Below, piece by piece: positions 27,860 to 40,683 of a DNA stretch of 64,000 bases. This DNA is from Dugong dugon (lineage: Eukaryota; Chordata; Mammalia; Sirenia; Dugongidae). Location of the stretch: positions 54,631,128-54,695,127 of the forward strand of contig CM057481.1 of assembly GCA_030035585.1 (NCBI GenBank), read 5' to 3'. Every line of letters begins with the position of its first letter. Position 1 is the first letter of the stretch. The position numbers were made by a program, and so were the translations under genes. The notes under the pieces were generated by a model, which saw only the letters and a program-made list of their open reading frames with translations, was not told the DNA's origin and did not search any database.

Positions 27860-28095
27860 ACAGCCAACATTCAGCGAGTGCTTAGCAGGCGTCAGGCACC
27901 GGGCTCAGGGCTTTTCCATGGGGGAAGCTACTGACCCTGACAATAACCCTACCAGGGTAGGTACTACTATTACAGTTTTCCAGATAACATAAATGCTACA
28001 CAGAGAGACAGAGAAACCCGCCCAAAGTCACCCAAGCAAGAAGGGTTGGAGTCACAATCTGGACCCATGCTCTCAACTACTATGCTCAACTGCTT
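27860..28095 (+). repeat. MIR relic
   Basis: 'acattcagcgagtgcttagcaggcgtcaggcaccgggc', 'gacaataaccctaccagggtagg' and 'acagagaaacccgcccaaagtcaccc' match MIR. Confidence 0.75.
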
Positions 28096-28534
28096 GCCCT
28101 AAACAGAAAAGATGAACTAGGAAACTGTTCATCTTAAATGGTAGCTGTCTCCTTTTTTTCTCTAAAGACTGCCCCATCTGCTTCCCATGTGTCCTTGGAG
28201 CAAGGAAATGCAAATGGTATTTCAGCCCTTTGCTCCCACAGGAGTTGTGTGGGGCACAGTGGCTCCCAGGACCCTGGCTAGCCCTGCACTGATACTGTAA
28301 AGTAAGTTTCTCCTTGTACGGCTGCCACCGTGGTGGGTACTCCCTAAGGAGTACACCAGGACGAGGATATCATTACAGTCGTGGGGCTGACATTCCCACT
28401 AGATCAATTTTATTCCTGAAGTACCAAAACATCAGTTATGATAATAAACAACGATGATTACATGTACACTGCAGCAGTTGCAAAGACAAGACTGTGAAAA
28501 CATTTTCTTCGTAAACACCTAACGTAGTTGAGCT

Positions 28535-28592
28535 GGTGGGTGTGGGTGTGGGTGTGGGTGTGTGTGTGCACGTGCACGTGTGCACACATGCT
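28535..28592. repeat. (GGTGTG)n / (GT)n simple repeat
   Basis: Four or so GTGTGG units followed by TGTGTGTG and then 'cacgtgcacgtgtgcaca', a short alternating purine-pyrimidine stretch. Confidence 0.9.
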
Positions 28593-28659
28593 TTGGTCTT
28601 AATAGGGCTTCATAAGCGCACAATGAAATTTCAGAACTCAGAGGGAGCATCCCCTTGCC

Positions 28660-28885
28660 AGTTCCACTAAAGAGTACAGGCTCTGTAAGACATGTGGCTT
28701 GGGCTCGAATCCTGGCTCTCCCACTTTCTACATTAGAGGCAAAGCATCTAAGCTTTAAGAGCCTCAGTTTGCTTATCTGTGAAGTGGGGGTTAATAATAC
28801 TTACTGGCTTATGAGACTCACATGAAGATTTCAGGCTATGGCATATGAAGTGCTCACAGAGCCAGCAAGGTAGTAAACACTCAAT
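28660..28885 (+). repeat. MIR relic
   Basis: 'aaagagtacaggctctgtaagaca', 'ctcgaatcctggctctcccactttcta' and 'ctcagtttgcttatctgtgaagtggggg' are diagnostic MIR blocks; ends 'agtaaacactcaataaatg'. Confidence 0.85.
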
Positions 28886-29800
28886 AAATGATCTTTTTAA
28901 GTGAATCCTTAGAAGAGTAACTGGAGGCAGGCTGTGAATCACTGTTAGTAGCTCTGTTTATTAGTTTCCATTGCTAGATACCCTGGTCTTACTTGTTAAG
29001 AGGAGACAATTTTCTAACTGAGTGGGGAAACAGGCAAATGAGCCAGGGGACTTGTAAACAATCTTTCGTTGGAAATATTTATTTTTAGGGGAATAAAATT
29101 AGTGGGCTTGGTGTGATAGAACTTTTAAAACAATTTTTTTTCTCTTATGTTAAAAGTAATGTAAGTTGATAAGAAATAGAAAGGAAAAAAGGGCAAGAAA
29201 ATTTTTGTTGCTTATCACTCCTCTCTCAGATACACAAATACACACATAAACATATTAGTAAATAGCTCTGTCATAACTTACATATTCATTAAATGGGATA
29301 CTGTAGGAGAATCTTTAATGACTTGAGAAAATGTCCAAGAAACATTATTAAATTAAAAAAGAAAGTTTCAAAATGTACGCTCCATGAGATTCCACTTTAT
29401 AAAACAATACCGATATCACAAAAACACACATTTTGGTTTTACTAATATCCTAGGAAATTTGCTGCCCTGCAAATTTGCATGGCATGTATCAGTGACAGTA
29501 TTTCAAAGAAGTACAGCATTTTAAACTTTATTTATTAAAACAAATGTATTTTAAGCACTTTTTAATGACAAAGCAACTTAGAGGAAAAAATGCATCTTAA
29601 GTTTAATTTCCCTAGTAATTATTTAATCATGAGACACTATGAAGAAAATGGCCCTGGTTCACAGTCTTTTCTATTTAAAAAAAAAAAAAAAAACCAATGG
29701 GGGAAAAAAATTCTTAAGTCATCACAAAGGTGTGATCAGTAACAAATATAGATTCTCATTATGAAGTGTTACATCCTTGGGCTGCTGAGTCATTCAATAC

Positions 29801-29884
29801 CTGCATGCATGGTGCTCTTGAATGCGTGTTCATACTTGGGCACTCACTCTCCACCCTGTTTTGTTCTTCAAACTTATAAAACCC
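29801..29884 (-). CDS. MITF: MITF exon 3
   Basis: 84-bp exon, residues 88-115, phase 0 at both ends. Acceptor 'gtttttgcag', donor GTATTG. It reads [20 protein letters not shown] then HSRAPCMQ. Human MITF, as I recall it, has Ala, Gly and Ser where this sequence has Val (after NR), Ser (after CP) and Pro (after RA). That makes exon 3 the least conserved coding exon here. The exon is too short to stand out as an open frame and was found by matching the expected peptide and splice signals. Confidence 0.96.
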
Positions 29885-32193
<2,309 letters not shown>

Positions 32194-32226
32194 CTGATAG
32201 TGATTATATTCTAGCATTTCCAGCAT
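32194..32226 (-). CDS. MITF: MITF exon 1M coding part (melanocyte-specific start)
   Basis: 11 codons, MLEMLEYNHYQ, the melanocyte-specific N-terminus of MITF-M, ending at donor GTGAGC and joining exon 2 in phase 0. The start ATG (32224-32226) has G at -3. This exon is far too short to appear as an open frame; it was found by the expected peptide about 1 kb upstream of exon 2. The 5'UTR should extend to around 32350 by comparison with the roughly 120-nt leader of human MITF-M. Confidence 0.97.
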
Positions 32227-32349
32227 AACAATGTTTTAGGTGGCCCCAATCCAGCAAGAAACTGTAGACTATTCACTCGCTCTACTTGCTATAACTCCAA
32301 TGCGAAGACTGACTGGCATAGAGAAGGCACTATAAACAAGGTATCCCGA

Positions 32350-32394
32350 GACACCACCGGAAACTGTATCACAGCAGCCCTGCTTATAATAACC
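32350..32394 (-). promoter_or_regulatory. MITF: MITF-M core promoter: TATA-like element and inferred start region
   Basis: On the minus strand GGTTATTATAAGCAGGG occurs at 32378-32394, with a TATA-like TTATTATAA core at about 32384-32392. A start site 25-30 nt downstream would fall near 32355-32362. That gives a 5'UTR of about 130 nt, in line with human MITF-M. The exact start cannot be read from sequence. Confidence 0.65.
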
Positions 32395-32523
32395 TAAGCT
32401 AATTAGTTATGCATGTAAAAAAAAAACAAAAACGTTCACACAAGGGGTTTTGTTTTTTTTTTTTTTTTTTTTTTTGAAGCCCTACAAGTTTAGTCTTATT
32501 GATATCAATTTTGTCCCCTGGCT

Positions 32524-32531
32524 TGACGTCA
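32524..32531 (-). promoter_or_regulatory. MITF: CRE (TGACGTCA) of the M promoter
   Basis: A perfect palindromic CREB site, about 165-175 bp upstream of the inferred start. The human M promoter has its CRE at about -140 to -147, through which alpha-MSH/cAMP signalling raises MITF-M. The larger distance here fits the 23-nt homopolymer lying between it and the TATA element. Confidence 0.85.
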
Positions 32532-32579
32532 TGCTTTTTTTTTTCATAAATATAAAAGAACCTTTTAAAGTGATGAGCT

Positions 32580-32586
32580 ATCAAAG
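32580..32586 (-). promoter_or_regulatory. MITF: LEF1/TCF site of the M promoter
   Basis: CTTTGAT on the minus strand, 49 bp beyond the CRE. In human the functional LEF1 site CTTTGAT sits at about -199 to -193, with nearly the same spacing from the CRE. It mediates the Wnt response of MITF-M. Confidence 0.8.
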
Positions 32587-32630
32587 TCAAACTCACTGTC
32601 AGATCAAGGCCAATTCACTATTCATCTTTA

Positions 32631-32656
32631 GTTCCAGTAGTATTAATAGACAATGG
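32631..32656 (-). promoter_or_regulatory. MITF: SOX10 and PAX3 site module of the M promoter
   Basis: On the minus strand CCATTGTCTATTAATACTAC runs straight into TGGAAC. CCATTGT (32650-32656) is the SOX10-type site. ATTAAT (32642-32647) plus the following GGAAC half form the PAX3 composite site. The order and spacing agree with the human promoter segment around -240 to -265 as I know it. Confidence 0.8.
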
Positions 32657-32659
32657 TAT

Positions 32660-34375
32660 TTCTCTTTCAGCAATAGGTTAAGAGCTGGATGCCCCCGTTG
32701 GAGGAGACATGGCCTAAAAGCTACTATTACATATGAGACTGTTCTAATGGTCGACAACTGCCACTTCCGACTGCAGGAAGACCTCTTTTAGTATGGTGGA
32801 GCCTCTCTGCTGAGCTTTCAAGTTCAACAGCCTCATCTTGCCTCCTGGTCTCAATATGCATCTTATTCTATGCTGGATTGATATGTAACTTGCTCACTGA
32901 CCTCGCATCAGGAAGAGGGGAACTACTCTAAATAGAATGGGAAAATAAATATACATGCACACATAAACATACACACACCGTGTATATGCAGATATGCACA
33001 TATATATGCATATTCATACACATACAGCAATGCATAAATATTTAGCTGGAAAATAAGAAATGTCTCTCCAATTTAACCCTCAAATTCGAAAACATGGAAA
33101 ATATTACTGAAAATCTCAGTATATTCTCTCAGGACTAGAGAAGAATTAAGAGTTATCATACATACATCTGGTGCATTTATATATTCATTAATTTGCTCTT
33201 TCCATTATCTACTATAATTACATGCTAAATGGTGTGTAAGGCACAGAATATACATTGTAAACAAGGAAACAGGATTACCAGCTTGATGGGGTTTACAGTC
33301 TGGGGGGTAAGGCAAGAGAAAAAGAAAGCAAACAAATATGAAGTGGGGAGGTATTTTAACCATAAAGATTTGAAATTCAATAATTTTGTCTAAATGCCCA
33401 GGCAAAAGAAGCCCCTTAGGCTGACAATCTCAGATTGCTTCAAATGACTGATCTAACATGCACACGGAGGTTCACAGAGACATTTTAAGTTTCATAAAGG
33501 GTCCAGACACGATAATGATGAGGACAATAGACATTACTAAAATAAACATAAAACGAGGGCAATGGGTGTAATGTGCTTATTTCACGATTACACTTAAAAA
33601 AAGAAGGGCTACACATTTAAAAATAAATGTTAATTCACTTGAAGATCCTTATTCTTTCATGAATCAGAATTTTATGTGTTAGTAAGGAAAGATGCAACTT
33701 GCTCTCTATTTGGCATTGTCAGTGAGGTCTTCACCACATCCAGGTTTGGGTAAGCAGAATGCCATGTATTTTGCTCTTGTATTGTCAGTGTATTTTTAGT
33801 TTTCAAGTAAGTTGAGAGCAGATGGCCTATAAACACTATGTAGTAGAGAGAACATTTCCAACCGTTTCAAACCCAAACATCTCAAACAGGTAATGCAAAT
33901 GAAACACAGGAGCTGGAGGTAAGTAATAGGGAGTGGTGAGGGCTGTGGAAAACTAGAAGACATGTTTCTCATCTAAAAGGAATAGCTGATATAAGCTGCA
34001 GTTGATTGTAGCAATGTGGGAATATAAGCCCAGTCTAGATGGATATTCTCATATTTTGAGGGTACCTGGCAATGTGAACTTCCTTTTTAAGTGAACTCCC
34101 CCAGTTTAAAAAACTGACATGGAATTGTTTTATTTTTCACATTGTACAAGCCAAATCAAATACATCTGTGGGCTAGGTTCAGCCCATGAGCCACTGGAAT
34201 GCGGCCTTTGCTTTATACTGTCCACAAGGATAATCTTCATATTGACATTCCTGGAGGCAACTGGGGATTGTGGCCCAGGTTCTGAGTAGAAGTTCCTGTT
34301 CTGAGAAGTCAGTGTCAAAATCCAGGTGATTCCTACCGCTTCTCCGAGAGACAGTGGCAGTGTGTCTGTTAGCAG
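32660..34375. other. Upstream intronic sequence, mostly unassigned
   Basis: From here to the right edge the sequence should be the intron between upstream MITF first exons and exon 1M. This stretch has an ACAT/ATGC-rich simple tract at about 32945-33030 and an L2-like end at 33235-33330 ('aaacaaggaaacaggattaccagc'). Otherwise I recognise no gene or repeat. Confidence 0.6.
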
Positions 34376-34379
34376 TCAG

Positions 34380-34570
34380 TGGAGTAATTAAGAACCTGAA
34401 ACCCAGGCTCGACTTCTGACTTTTTCCCTTACTCCTGTGTGCCCTTCTGCAAGTCAGTTAACTTTTCCAGGCCTTGTGCACAATGGGGATGGTAATAGGG
34501 CCTGTTTCATAGGGTGGTCTCAGCATTAAAGGAGATCATGCCTCTAAAGGGCTTAACAAAGTATCCTGAA
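34380..34570 (+). repeat. MIR relic
   Basis: 'aagaacctgaaacccaggctcgacttctgac', 'tgcaagtcagttaacttttccaggcc' and 'tcatagggtggtctcagcattaaagg' follow the MIR order. Confidence 0.75.
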
Positions 34571-34908
34571 CAGTGGTACTCAAACATTTTTGTCTCAAAC
34601 TTTTACACTTTTAAAATGTATTGTTTGTGTGGGTTAATCTATCAATATTTGCCATATGAGGAATTAAAACTGAGAAATGCTTAAAACACAAGATTACATA
34701 CAAGCACACATTCCATTAGCTGCAGAACAATGACATCTGAACTGGTCTTGTTGCCTCTGGAAAACTCCACTGTGCGCTTGTGAGATAAGACCAAAGAAGG
34801 CAAAAAGACATCTTAATATTATTATGAAAATAGCTTTGAGCTAAGTGAACCCCGAAAAAGGTCTTAGAAAACCGCAGGGCGCTCTGATCACAATTTTGAG
34901 AACTGCTG
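34571..34908. mobile_element. hAT-type MITE with 8-bp target duplication
   Basis: It starts CAGTGGTACTCAAAC and ends ATTTTGAGAACTGCTG, which are imperfect inverted repeats typical of Charlie-group hAT elements. Flanking 8-mers ATCCTGAA (34563-34570) and ATCTAGAA (34909-34916) agree at 6 of 8 positions, as expected for an aged hAT target duplication. 338 bp, non-coding. Confidence 0.7.
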
Positions 34909-34992
34909 ATCTAGAACACAGTGAGTGAGTACTTTACAATCATCACCACCCCATCTTGACCATGTCGCTCACCACAGTGTATCAGTGAGTGA

Positions 34993-35036
34993 CATACCTT
35001 CTACCGTATTTGCATACAAATACGGTAGAAGGTATG
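34993..35036. repeat. Perfect 20-bp inverted repeat with 4-bp loop
   Basis: Arm 34993-35012 and arm 35017-35036 are exact reverse complements, separated by CATA. The arm contains TACCGTATTTG, which resembles the terminus of the adjacent MITE, and TACCTTCTA, part of its subterminal motif. Confidence 0.95.
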
Positions 35037-35250
35037 ATTTTTATGCAAATAACGTGCACCTTCTACGTGCTTGCCAGTTGCACCCTTCGCCTGCAAGGTA
35101 TTTTCTTAGGTGCAGCTATGCCATTTTTTTTTTTACATGTTGCTGTAAAAAAAAGGTAGCATAGTGCACTACAAAAATACATGGGGGGAGGGGACGGTCC
35201 CATTGGCAAATAAACGTAGAAGGTGCGCATTATTTGTGTAAAAATACAGT
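35004..35250. mobile_element. MITE-like element with ~33-bp terminal inverted repeats
   Basis: The left side (about 35037-35070: 'atttttatgcaaataacgtgc' then 'accttctacgt') is an imperfect inverted copy of the right side (35212-35249: 'cgtagaaggtgcgcattatt' then 'tgtgtaaaaatacag'). TA-like dinucleotides sit at both probable ends, suggesting a Tc1/mariner-type element. No transposase. The left end is disturbed by the 44-bp palindrome. The family was not recognised. Confidence 0.5.
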
Positions 35251-35731
35251 TAATATCTTGCTTCCTTCATCCAGAAGATGCTAGATGAAGATGCTAAGCC
35301 CTGCCCTAATGTATACCTCGCATTATTGTGAGGCTTTACAGCCCTTTGACAATTTTAAAAGTAGCATAAATATAATGCACAATTCTCTGTCTTCAGCCAT
35401 CCTAAATCATAGCTATTCGGTTAACGACTTACCTTTAGTTAATTTTTAAATATCCAATCACACAAGCATGCAAATGAGACTACAAATATGTAGCATTAAA
35501 GAGGACACAAACAAGTTCATGACGTTTTGGTATTTTTTGTTTGCATGTTTTTGAACTTCAAACCAATTACCCAGGTCAAGGAATTCTGATAACAAAAGTT
35601 AAATGTTGCTGAGCACTTGAAGCACAGACCCACAAAATAAAGCTATAATACACTGTGTTCTATCACAATACAGTATTTACTGATACAATTTATATTTCAC
35701 ACAAATATAGTATACGTACAGCTATCTTCCC

Positions 35732-35900
35732 CCAAAAAAACCAAACCCATTGCTGTCGAGTCAATTCAGAGTCATGGCGACCCTATTGGACAGAGCAGAA
35801 CTGCTCCATAGGGTTTCCAAGGAGCACCTGGTGGATTCAAACTGCTGACCTTTTGGCTAGTAGCTATAGCACTTAACCACTACACCACCAGGGTTTCCAC
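35732..35900 (-). repeat. AfroSINE (short subfamily)
   Basis: Antisense: 'ccaaacccattgctgtcgagtcaattc', 'ctgctccatagggtttccaagg', head complement 'aaccactacaccaccagggtttcc'. GCTATCTT flanks both sides, a probable target duplication. Confidence 0.9.
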
Positions 35901-36879
35901 GGCTATCTTAGAGGGCAAAAATTCAAAGGCTTTGAAACTTTTCTTCCTTGTACTACGACTATCTTTTTCGCTCTTTCCTATCTGCATTCAGATATTGGAG
36001 TGATAGCAAGAGAATTGGAACAGATCACCTCCTCACTGTTACACGTTAGCTTTGCCACTTCCAGGGTGACACTGACAGGCTATTTTCTATCAGTTTCATT
36101 CTAAAGAGATCCTGGGGCACATCACATGTCAGTGTAAGATGTGGCTGGAGATACCACCATCTTGGCTGGCAACGGTATTCGTTATGGGGGAGGGGAGAAT
36201 ACTCATCTGATACGAACTGTTCTACTCCCTCCAATATTTGTAAAGCAGAATTTAAATAAAATTGAGCAAAGACTCCCATATTTTTCATTTATAAGTGATT
36301 TTATTTTTTTAACAAGTCAACAAGGTGCTCAGATTTCTCATCTTATGTTTAGGAAGAGAATTTGTCCTTTTGTTCAGTAAGTTTAAGAGAAATTAAAGGG
36401 ATTCAATCAATTGCTATCCACCACCACTCCTGCACTACCACACTTTCCATACTGGTTTTTAAATGGCAATTTATAGAGAAGGTCAATTATGCAATCATAA
36501 TCCCTAAAAAATAATGGTAAAACAGAGAAAACTGGCTTTTTAAAAATGACTTGGACAAAGTCACATCTGGTAGGTACCAAGGTTATTTTCAGTCTCAGAA
36601 TTATATGGTTCCCACAAAAAGCAACAGCTACAATAACAGCAAAGTCACAAGCCCAGAATGGATATTCTCAAACACAGTCTTATATTCTATACAGTCTGCA
36701 CAAAAGTGTCTATTCAGTAAAGGCCCAATAAAAATTAACAAAAAATAAGAATAAGGGTAGGAATCCTGCCCTAAAAGAGAAGAATCAAAACCAGATGCAG
36801 ACAAAAAGCGATAATAAGAACACTTAAGAAAGGGTAGATGTGACTGAGGTTGATAAGCCCAATGCCTTTCCTCTATTAC

Positions 36880-37245
36880 AGGGTTTAGCCCACCAGCCAA
36901 ACCCGGCGGCGCACTGCCTATGTTTATACAGCTTATAAACTAAGAATGGTTTTTCACATTTTTAAATGGTGGAGGGAAAAAAATCAAAAGAACAGTATTT
37001 CTCGGCATATGAAAATTCTATCAAATTCAAACTTCAGTGTCCATAAATAAAGTTTTATTGGCACTAAGCCACACCCATTAGTTTACATACTGTCTAAGGC
37101 TGCTTTCTCCCTAAAAGGGCAGAGTTGAGAAGTTGTGACAGAGACAGTATAGCCCACAAAGCCTAAAATCTCTACTATCTGACTCTTAGCACAAAAAAAA
37201 AAAAAAAAAAAAAAGAAGAAGTTTGCTGACTCCTGCTGTATAAAA
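36880..37245 (+). repeat. hAT-type transposon relic
   Basis: 'agggtttagcccaccagccaaacccgg', 'ccataaataaagttttattggcac', 'acagagacagtatagcccacaaagcctaaaat', then an A-run (37192-37214) and 'gtttgctgactcctgctgta'. This is the order of the 'ggtcagcaaact...ggcccaca' Charlie-like family, antisense. Confidence 0.65.
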
Positions 37246-37249
37246 AAGC

Positions 37250-38685
37250 TTTATCAAACTACAGTTGAGCTCTCCTATTAAACAGAAGTTTTGCAAGATT
37301 TGGAGGGAAGAATGAGGTGACTTCTATAAAGACAAATGGTATATGTATATATAAGTTTACAGTTGTTTTTCCATATGTCTTGTATGGACAAACACCCATG
37401 TGAAAACACTGGATGGGCATAATTATTCCATTTTTAAAGAAGAAATAAAAATCCCAAGAAGACAGTTAAAAGACTTGCCAGAGTTAGAAATCATCTCCCG
37501 TCTCCCTTATTCTTTCCCCAGTGGCAAAGTACTGGAACACCCTCACTGTTGCTCAGTTTTGAATCAGGACTTTAACTGGACAAAGAGGGAAAGATAAAAC
37601 TGTGTACACCCAGAGGTGTACTCACATTACTCTATGGGTACACACACAACTATATATCAATTTATATCACATATTGATTGGCCTATAAACTTTCATACCA
37701 CTTCTTGCCAAACTTCTTCATAGGACCACTCCAAAAACCAAAAACCAAACCTGCTGCCGCTGAGTCGAACGACCATTAGGCTTCTGAATTCTGGGGAAAC
37801 GAGTTACAAATGTATACAAAAGCAAAGGAGAGCAAATCTTCTTTTTCAAAATTTTAATATAATAAACTAGACCAGTCCTACCAAAAATTTCCTAACAAGT
37901 CTTCTGTCCTTAGCTAATGGCCTATAAAACAGTGTGTTTATTATAAACTGCAAGGCTGGCATACTTTCGTTGTAGGATAAACAATATTTAGTAGCTTCGG
38001 AAAAAAAAAAAAAGAAGGTATTTTCATAAGAAAATTCCAAATACATACATTCTTTTCTTCTCTCTCAGACTAAGTAAGTCAAAGATCATGAGTATAAAAA
38101 GAACATCAAGTTTTCATCTTGGCCAAATAGAAGTGGGAGAGATTTATGAGTGGTAGCCGTCTGCCTGCAGAGTATTTATAATCCAAGAATAAAAACGCCA
38201 CTTTCAGAATCAAGTTCCTATGAGGAAGAAGCAGGAAGAGTCAATAAGCCTGATCCATCACTCACTTTAAACCATGCCTTCAGAGGTAGTGCATGCTGAG
38301 GATGGTACCAGTCACTATGCACTGGTATGTCATATTAAATAGCAAGATTAACATCCATTCACTCGCAATTGTCACCATGTGCCAGCCACCATACACTTTA
38401 TATTCACTCCTGGCTTAGGACAATTCAAAATAAAACTAAGAAGGAATTCAGTCAACTGGATAACTGCATAAGATATTCCTGAAAGCTTATCCACATAGTT
38501 TAAAAAGAAAAATGTTTGATGACAACTTCTGACTGAATACAGAAACAATCATTCAAGAGATCTGATTTTGATAGCTTTGACCTCTTATTCCGGGTCATTG
38601 CCATCTGAGAGTTCTCTTCTTGCCATACACAGAGATCTGAATACAGAATTGGATGCAAACCTTAATGGGCACACAAATAAAATGC
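37250..38685. other. Unassigned intronic sequence
   Basis: AT-rich. Contains a short AfroSINE tail fragment at about 37735-37770 ('aaaccaaacctgctgccgctgagtcg') and an A-run at 38000-38012. No gene recognised. Confidence 0.6.
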
Positions 38686-38689
38686 AGAG

Positions 38690-38805
38690 TGTGGGGCAGT
38701 GTCAAAGGTATGAGGCAGTGCCCAAGATTCTGCATTTCTAACAAACTCCCAGGTGATGCTGCTGCTGGTCCATGGACCACACCACACCTTGAATAACAGG
38801 TCTTT
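38690..38805 (+). repeat. MER5-like hAT fragment
   Basis: 'gattctgcatttctaacaaactcccaggtgatgctgctgctggtccatggacca' is the well-known 3' half of MER5-type elements. Confidence 0.75.
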
Positions 38806-39093
38806 AGTACCCTCTCATCTGGAATTCCACTCCAACCAAAGGAGTTACAGGCTCACCATTCACTTGACATACACAGCTGGAGTACCAACTAGATGTCAGG
38901 CAACCGTCCTAATCTTAAATAAAATGTTTGGCAAAGGCTCACAGAGAAGCTGACATTTAAACACAGACCTGAAGTTGCTGAGGGAAGCTGGTGAGGGAGT
39001 GAGATCTGCAGTTATTCATGGGAAAAGCATCCTAGCAAAGCCCAAAAGCCCTCAGGTGTGAACAAGCCTGGCATGTTCAAGGTACAGCAATCT

Positions 39094-39309
39094 CCCCTAA
39101 AAAACCCAAACTAGTTGCCATTGAGTCTATTTCGACTCATGGCGACCTCGTGTTGCGAGCAGAACTGAACACCATGGGGTTTTCAAGGCTGTGAACTTTC
39201 AGAAGCAGACTGTCAGGTCTTTCTTGTGAGATGCCTCATGGTGGGTTCAACCACCGGCCTTTCAGTTAATAGCCCCATGCTTAACTGTTTGTGCTACTCA
39301 GGGACTCCT
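39094..39309 (-). repeat. AfroSINE (long subfamily)
   Basis: Antisense: 'aaactagttgccattgagtctatttcgactc', 'ggggttttcaaggctgtgaac', ending 'tttgtgctactcagggactcc'. AAGGTACAGC and AAGGAACAGC flank it (39079-39088, 39310-39319). Confidence 0.88.
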
Positions 39310-39332
39310 AAGGAACAGCGAGGGGTTTTTTA

Positions 39333-39368
<36 letters not shown>

Positions 39369-40159
39369 TTGGCTTCCAATTTTAAATTCACACTCATCTG
39401 GTTTTCCTCTTACTTCTCTGGTCATTTCTTCTCAGTCTCCTTTGCTAGTTTTCTCCTCTCCTCCCTCTCTAAAATGTCAGTGTGCCTCAAGGCTCAGAGC
39501 TTGATCTTCTTTATTTATACTCAGGGCCTTGGTGATCCTACCCAGTCTCATGGATTTAAATGCCCCAGCCCAGACTTCTCCAAATTCCAGACTCATCCAA
39601 TTGCCTAACTTGACATCTCCATTCAGCAGACTGCAGCCATATCAAATGTAATATGTCCATCGTCCTCTCCAGACCAGCTCCTCCCACAGTCCTCTCCATC
39701 TTAGTAGTTGGCAACTCCATCCTTCCATTAGGCTGAAACTGATGAAATGACCATTTCTTTAGGTAAAAAAATGGTCTTCATATGGTTGAAAAACCATGGT
39801 CATCTTTGACTCCTTTCTTTCCCCATACCTTACATCCATTCCATCAAGAAATATTGGCTCTGTCTTCAGAATATATCCAGGATTGGACCAATTCTCACCG
39901 CCTTTACTGTTATCACCTTATTCAAGCCATCATTTTGCATTGGATTATTGAATTAGTCTCCTATTTCAGTCTTCTGTTTTCAGTCTTTGCTCTCTTACAG
40001 GCTATTTCAATACAGTGACTAGAGTAATCTTTGTAAAATATGTCTGATTATGTCACGCCTCTGCAAAAAAACAAAAACAAAAATACAAAACTCTGTAACA
40101 GCTCCCTTTTTACTTCTGAGAAAAACCAAACCACTTATAATGGCCTGTGAGTCCCTGTA

Positions 40160-40306
40160 CCAGTACTATGCAGAACGCTCGTTAGAAACTCAAGTTCTCA
40201 GATCCCATCTAGGATCCACTGAATCATAATCTCTGGAAGTGGGGTCCAGAAATCCATTTTGACAAGCCCTCCAGGTGGATCTTATGAAAGTTAAGAACAG
40301 AGAACT
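40160..40306 (-). repeat. MER5-like hAT element inside L2
   Basis: 'gttagaaactcaagttctcagatcccatctaggatccactgaatcataatctctggaagtgg' and 'acaagccctccaggtgg' match MER5-type elements. L2 sequence continues on both sides. Confidence 0.7.
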
Positions 40307-40372
40307 CCGCCCACTGTCCTTATCTCCTACTCCACCCTGATCGTTGCCTCTCTGCCTTATTTTCCACAACTC

Positions 40373-40683
40373 TCCTTGCGAGAGCTAAAGTACGACCTTC
40401 AGTGTATACCACCTGCATTTAGTGATCATCTCAAGAATAGATTTGACGCACTGAACACTAACAGCCAAAGATCAGACAAGTTATGGGAGGACATCATAAA
40501 TGAAGGAAGCAAAAGGTCGTTAAAAGACAGAGTTAAAAAAAAAAAAAGATGGAAATGGATGTCAGAAGAGACTCTGAAACTTGTTCTTGAATGTAGAGTA
40601 GCTAAAGCAAATGGAAGAAATGATGTAGCAAAAGAACTGAACAGAAGATTTCAAAAGGTAGCTCAAGAAGACAAAGTAAAGTA
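40373..40683 (+). pseudogene. RTE LINE ORF2, 5' segment (before Tigger1)
   Basis: An open stretch from about 40376 encodes LRELKYDLQCIPPAFSDHLK and downstream KRWKWMSEETLKLVLECRVA, the spacer between the endonuclease and reverse transcriptase of RTE/BovB-clade LINEs. The frame is cut at 40683 by the Tigger1 insertion and resumes at 43086. The endonuclease is absent, so the copy was 5'-truncated on insertion or lost its start later. Confidence 0.85.
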
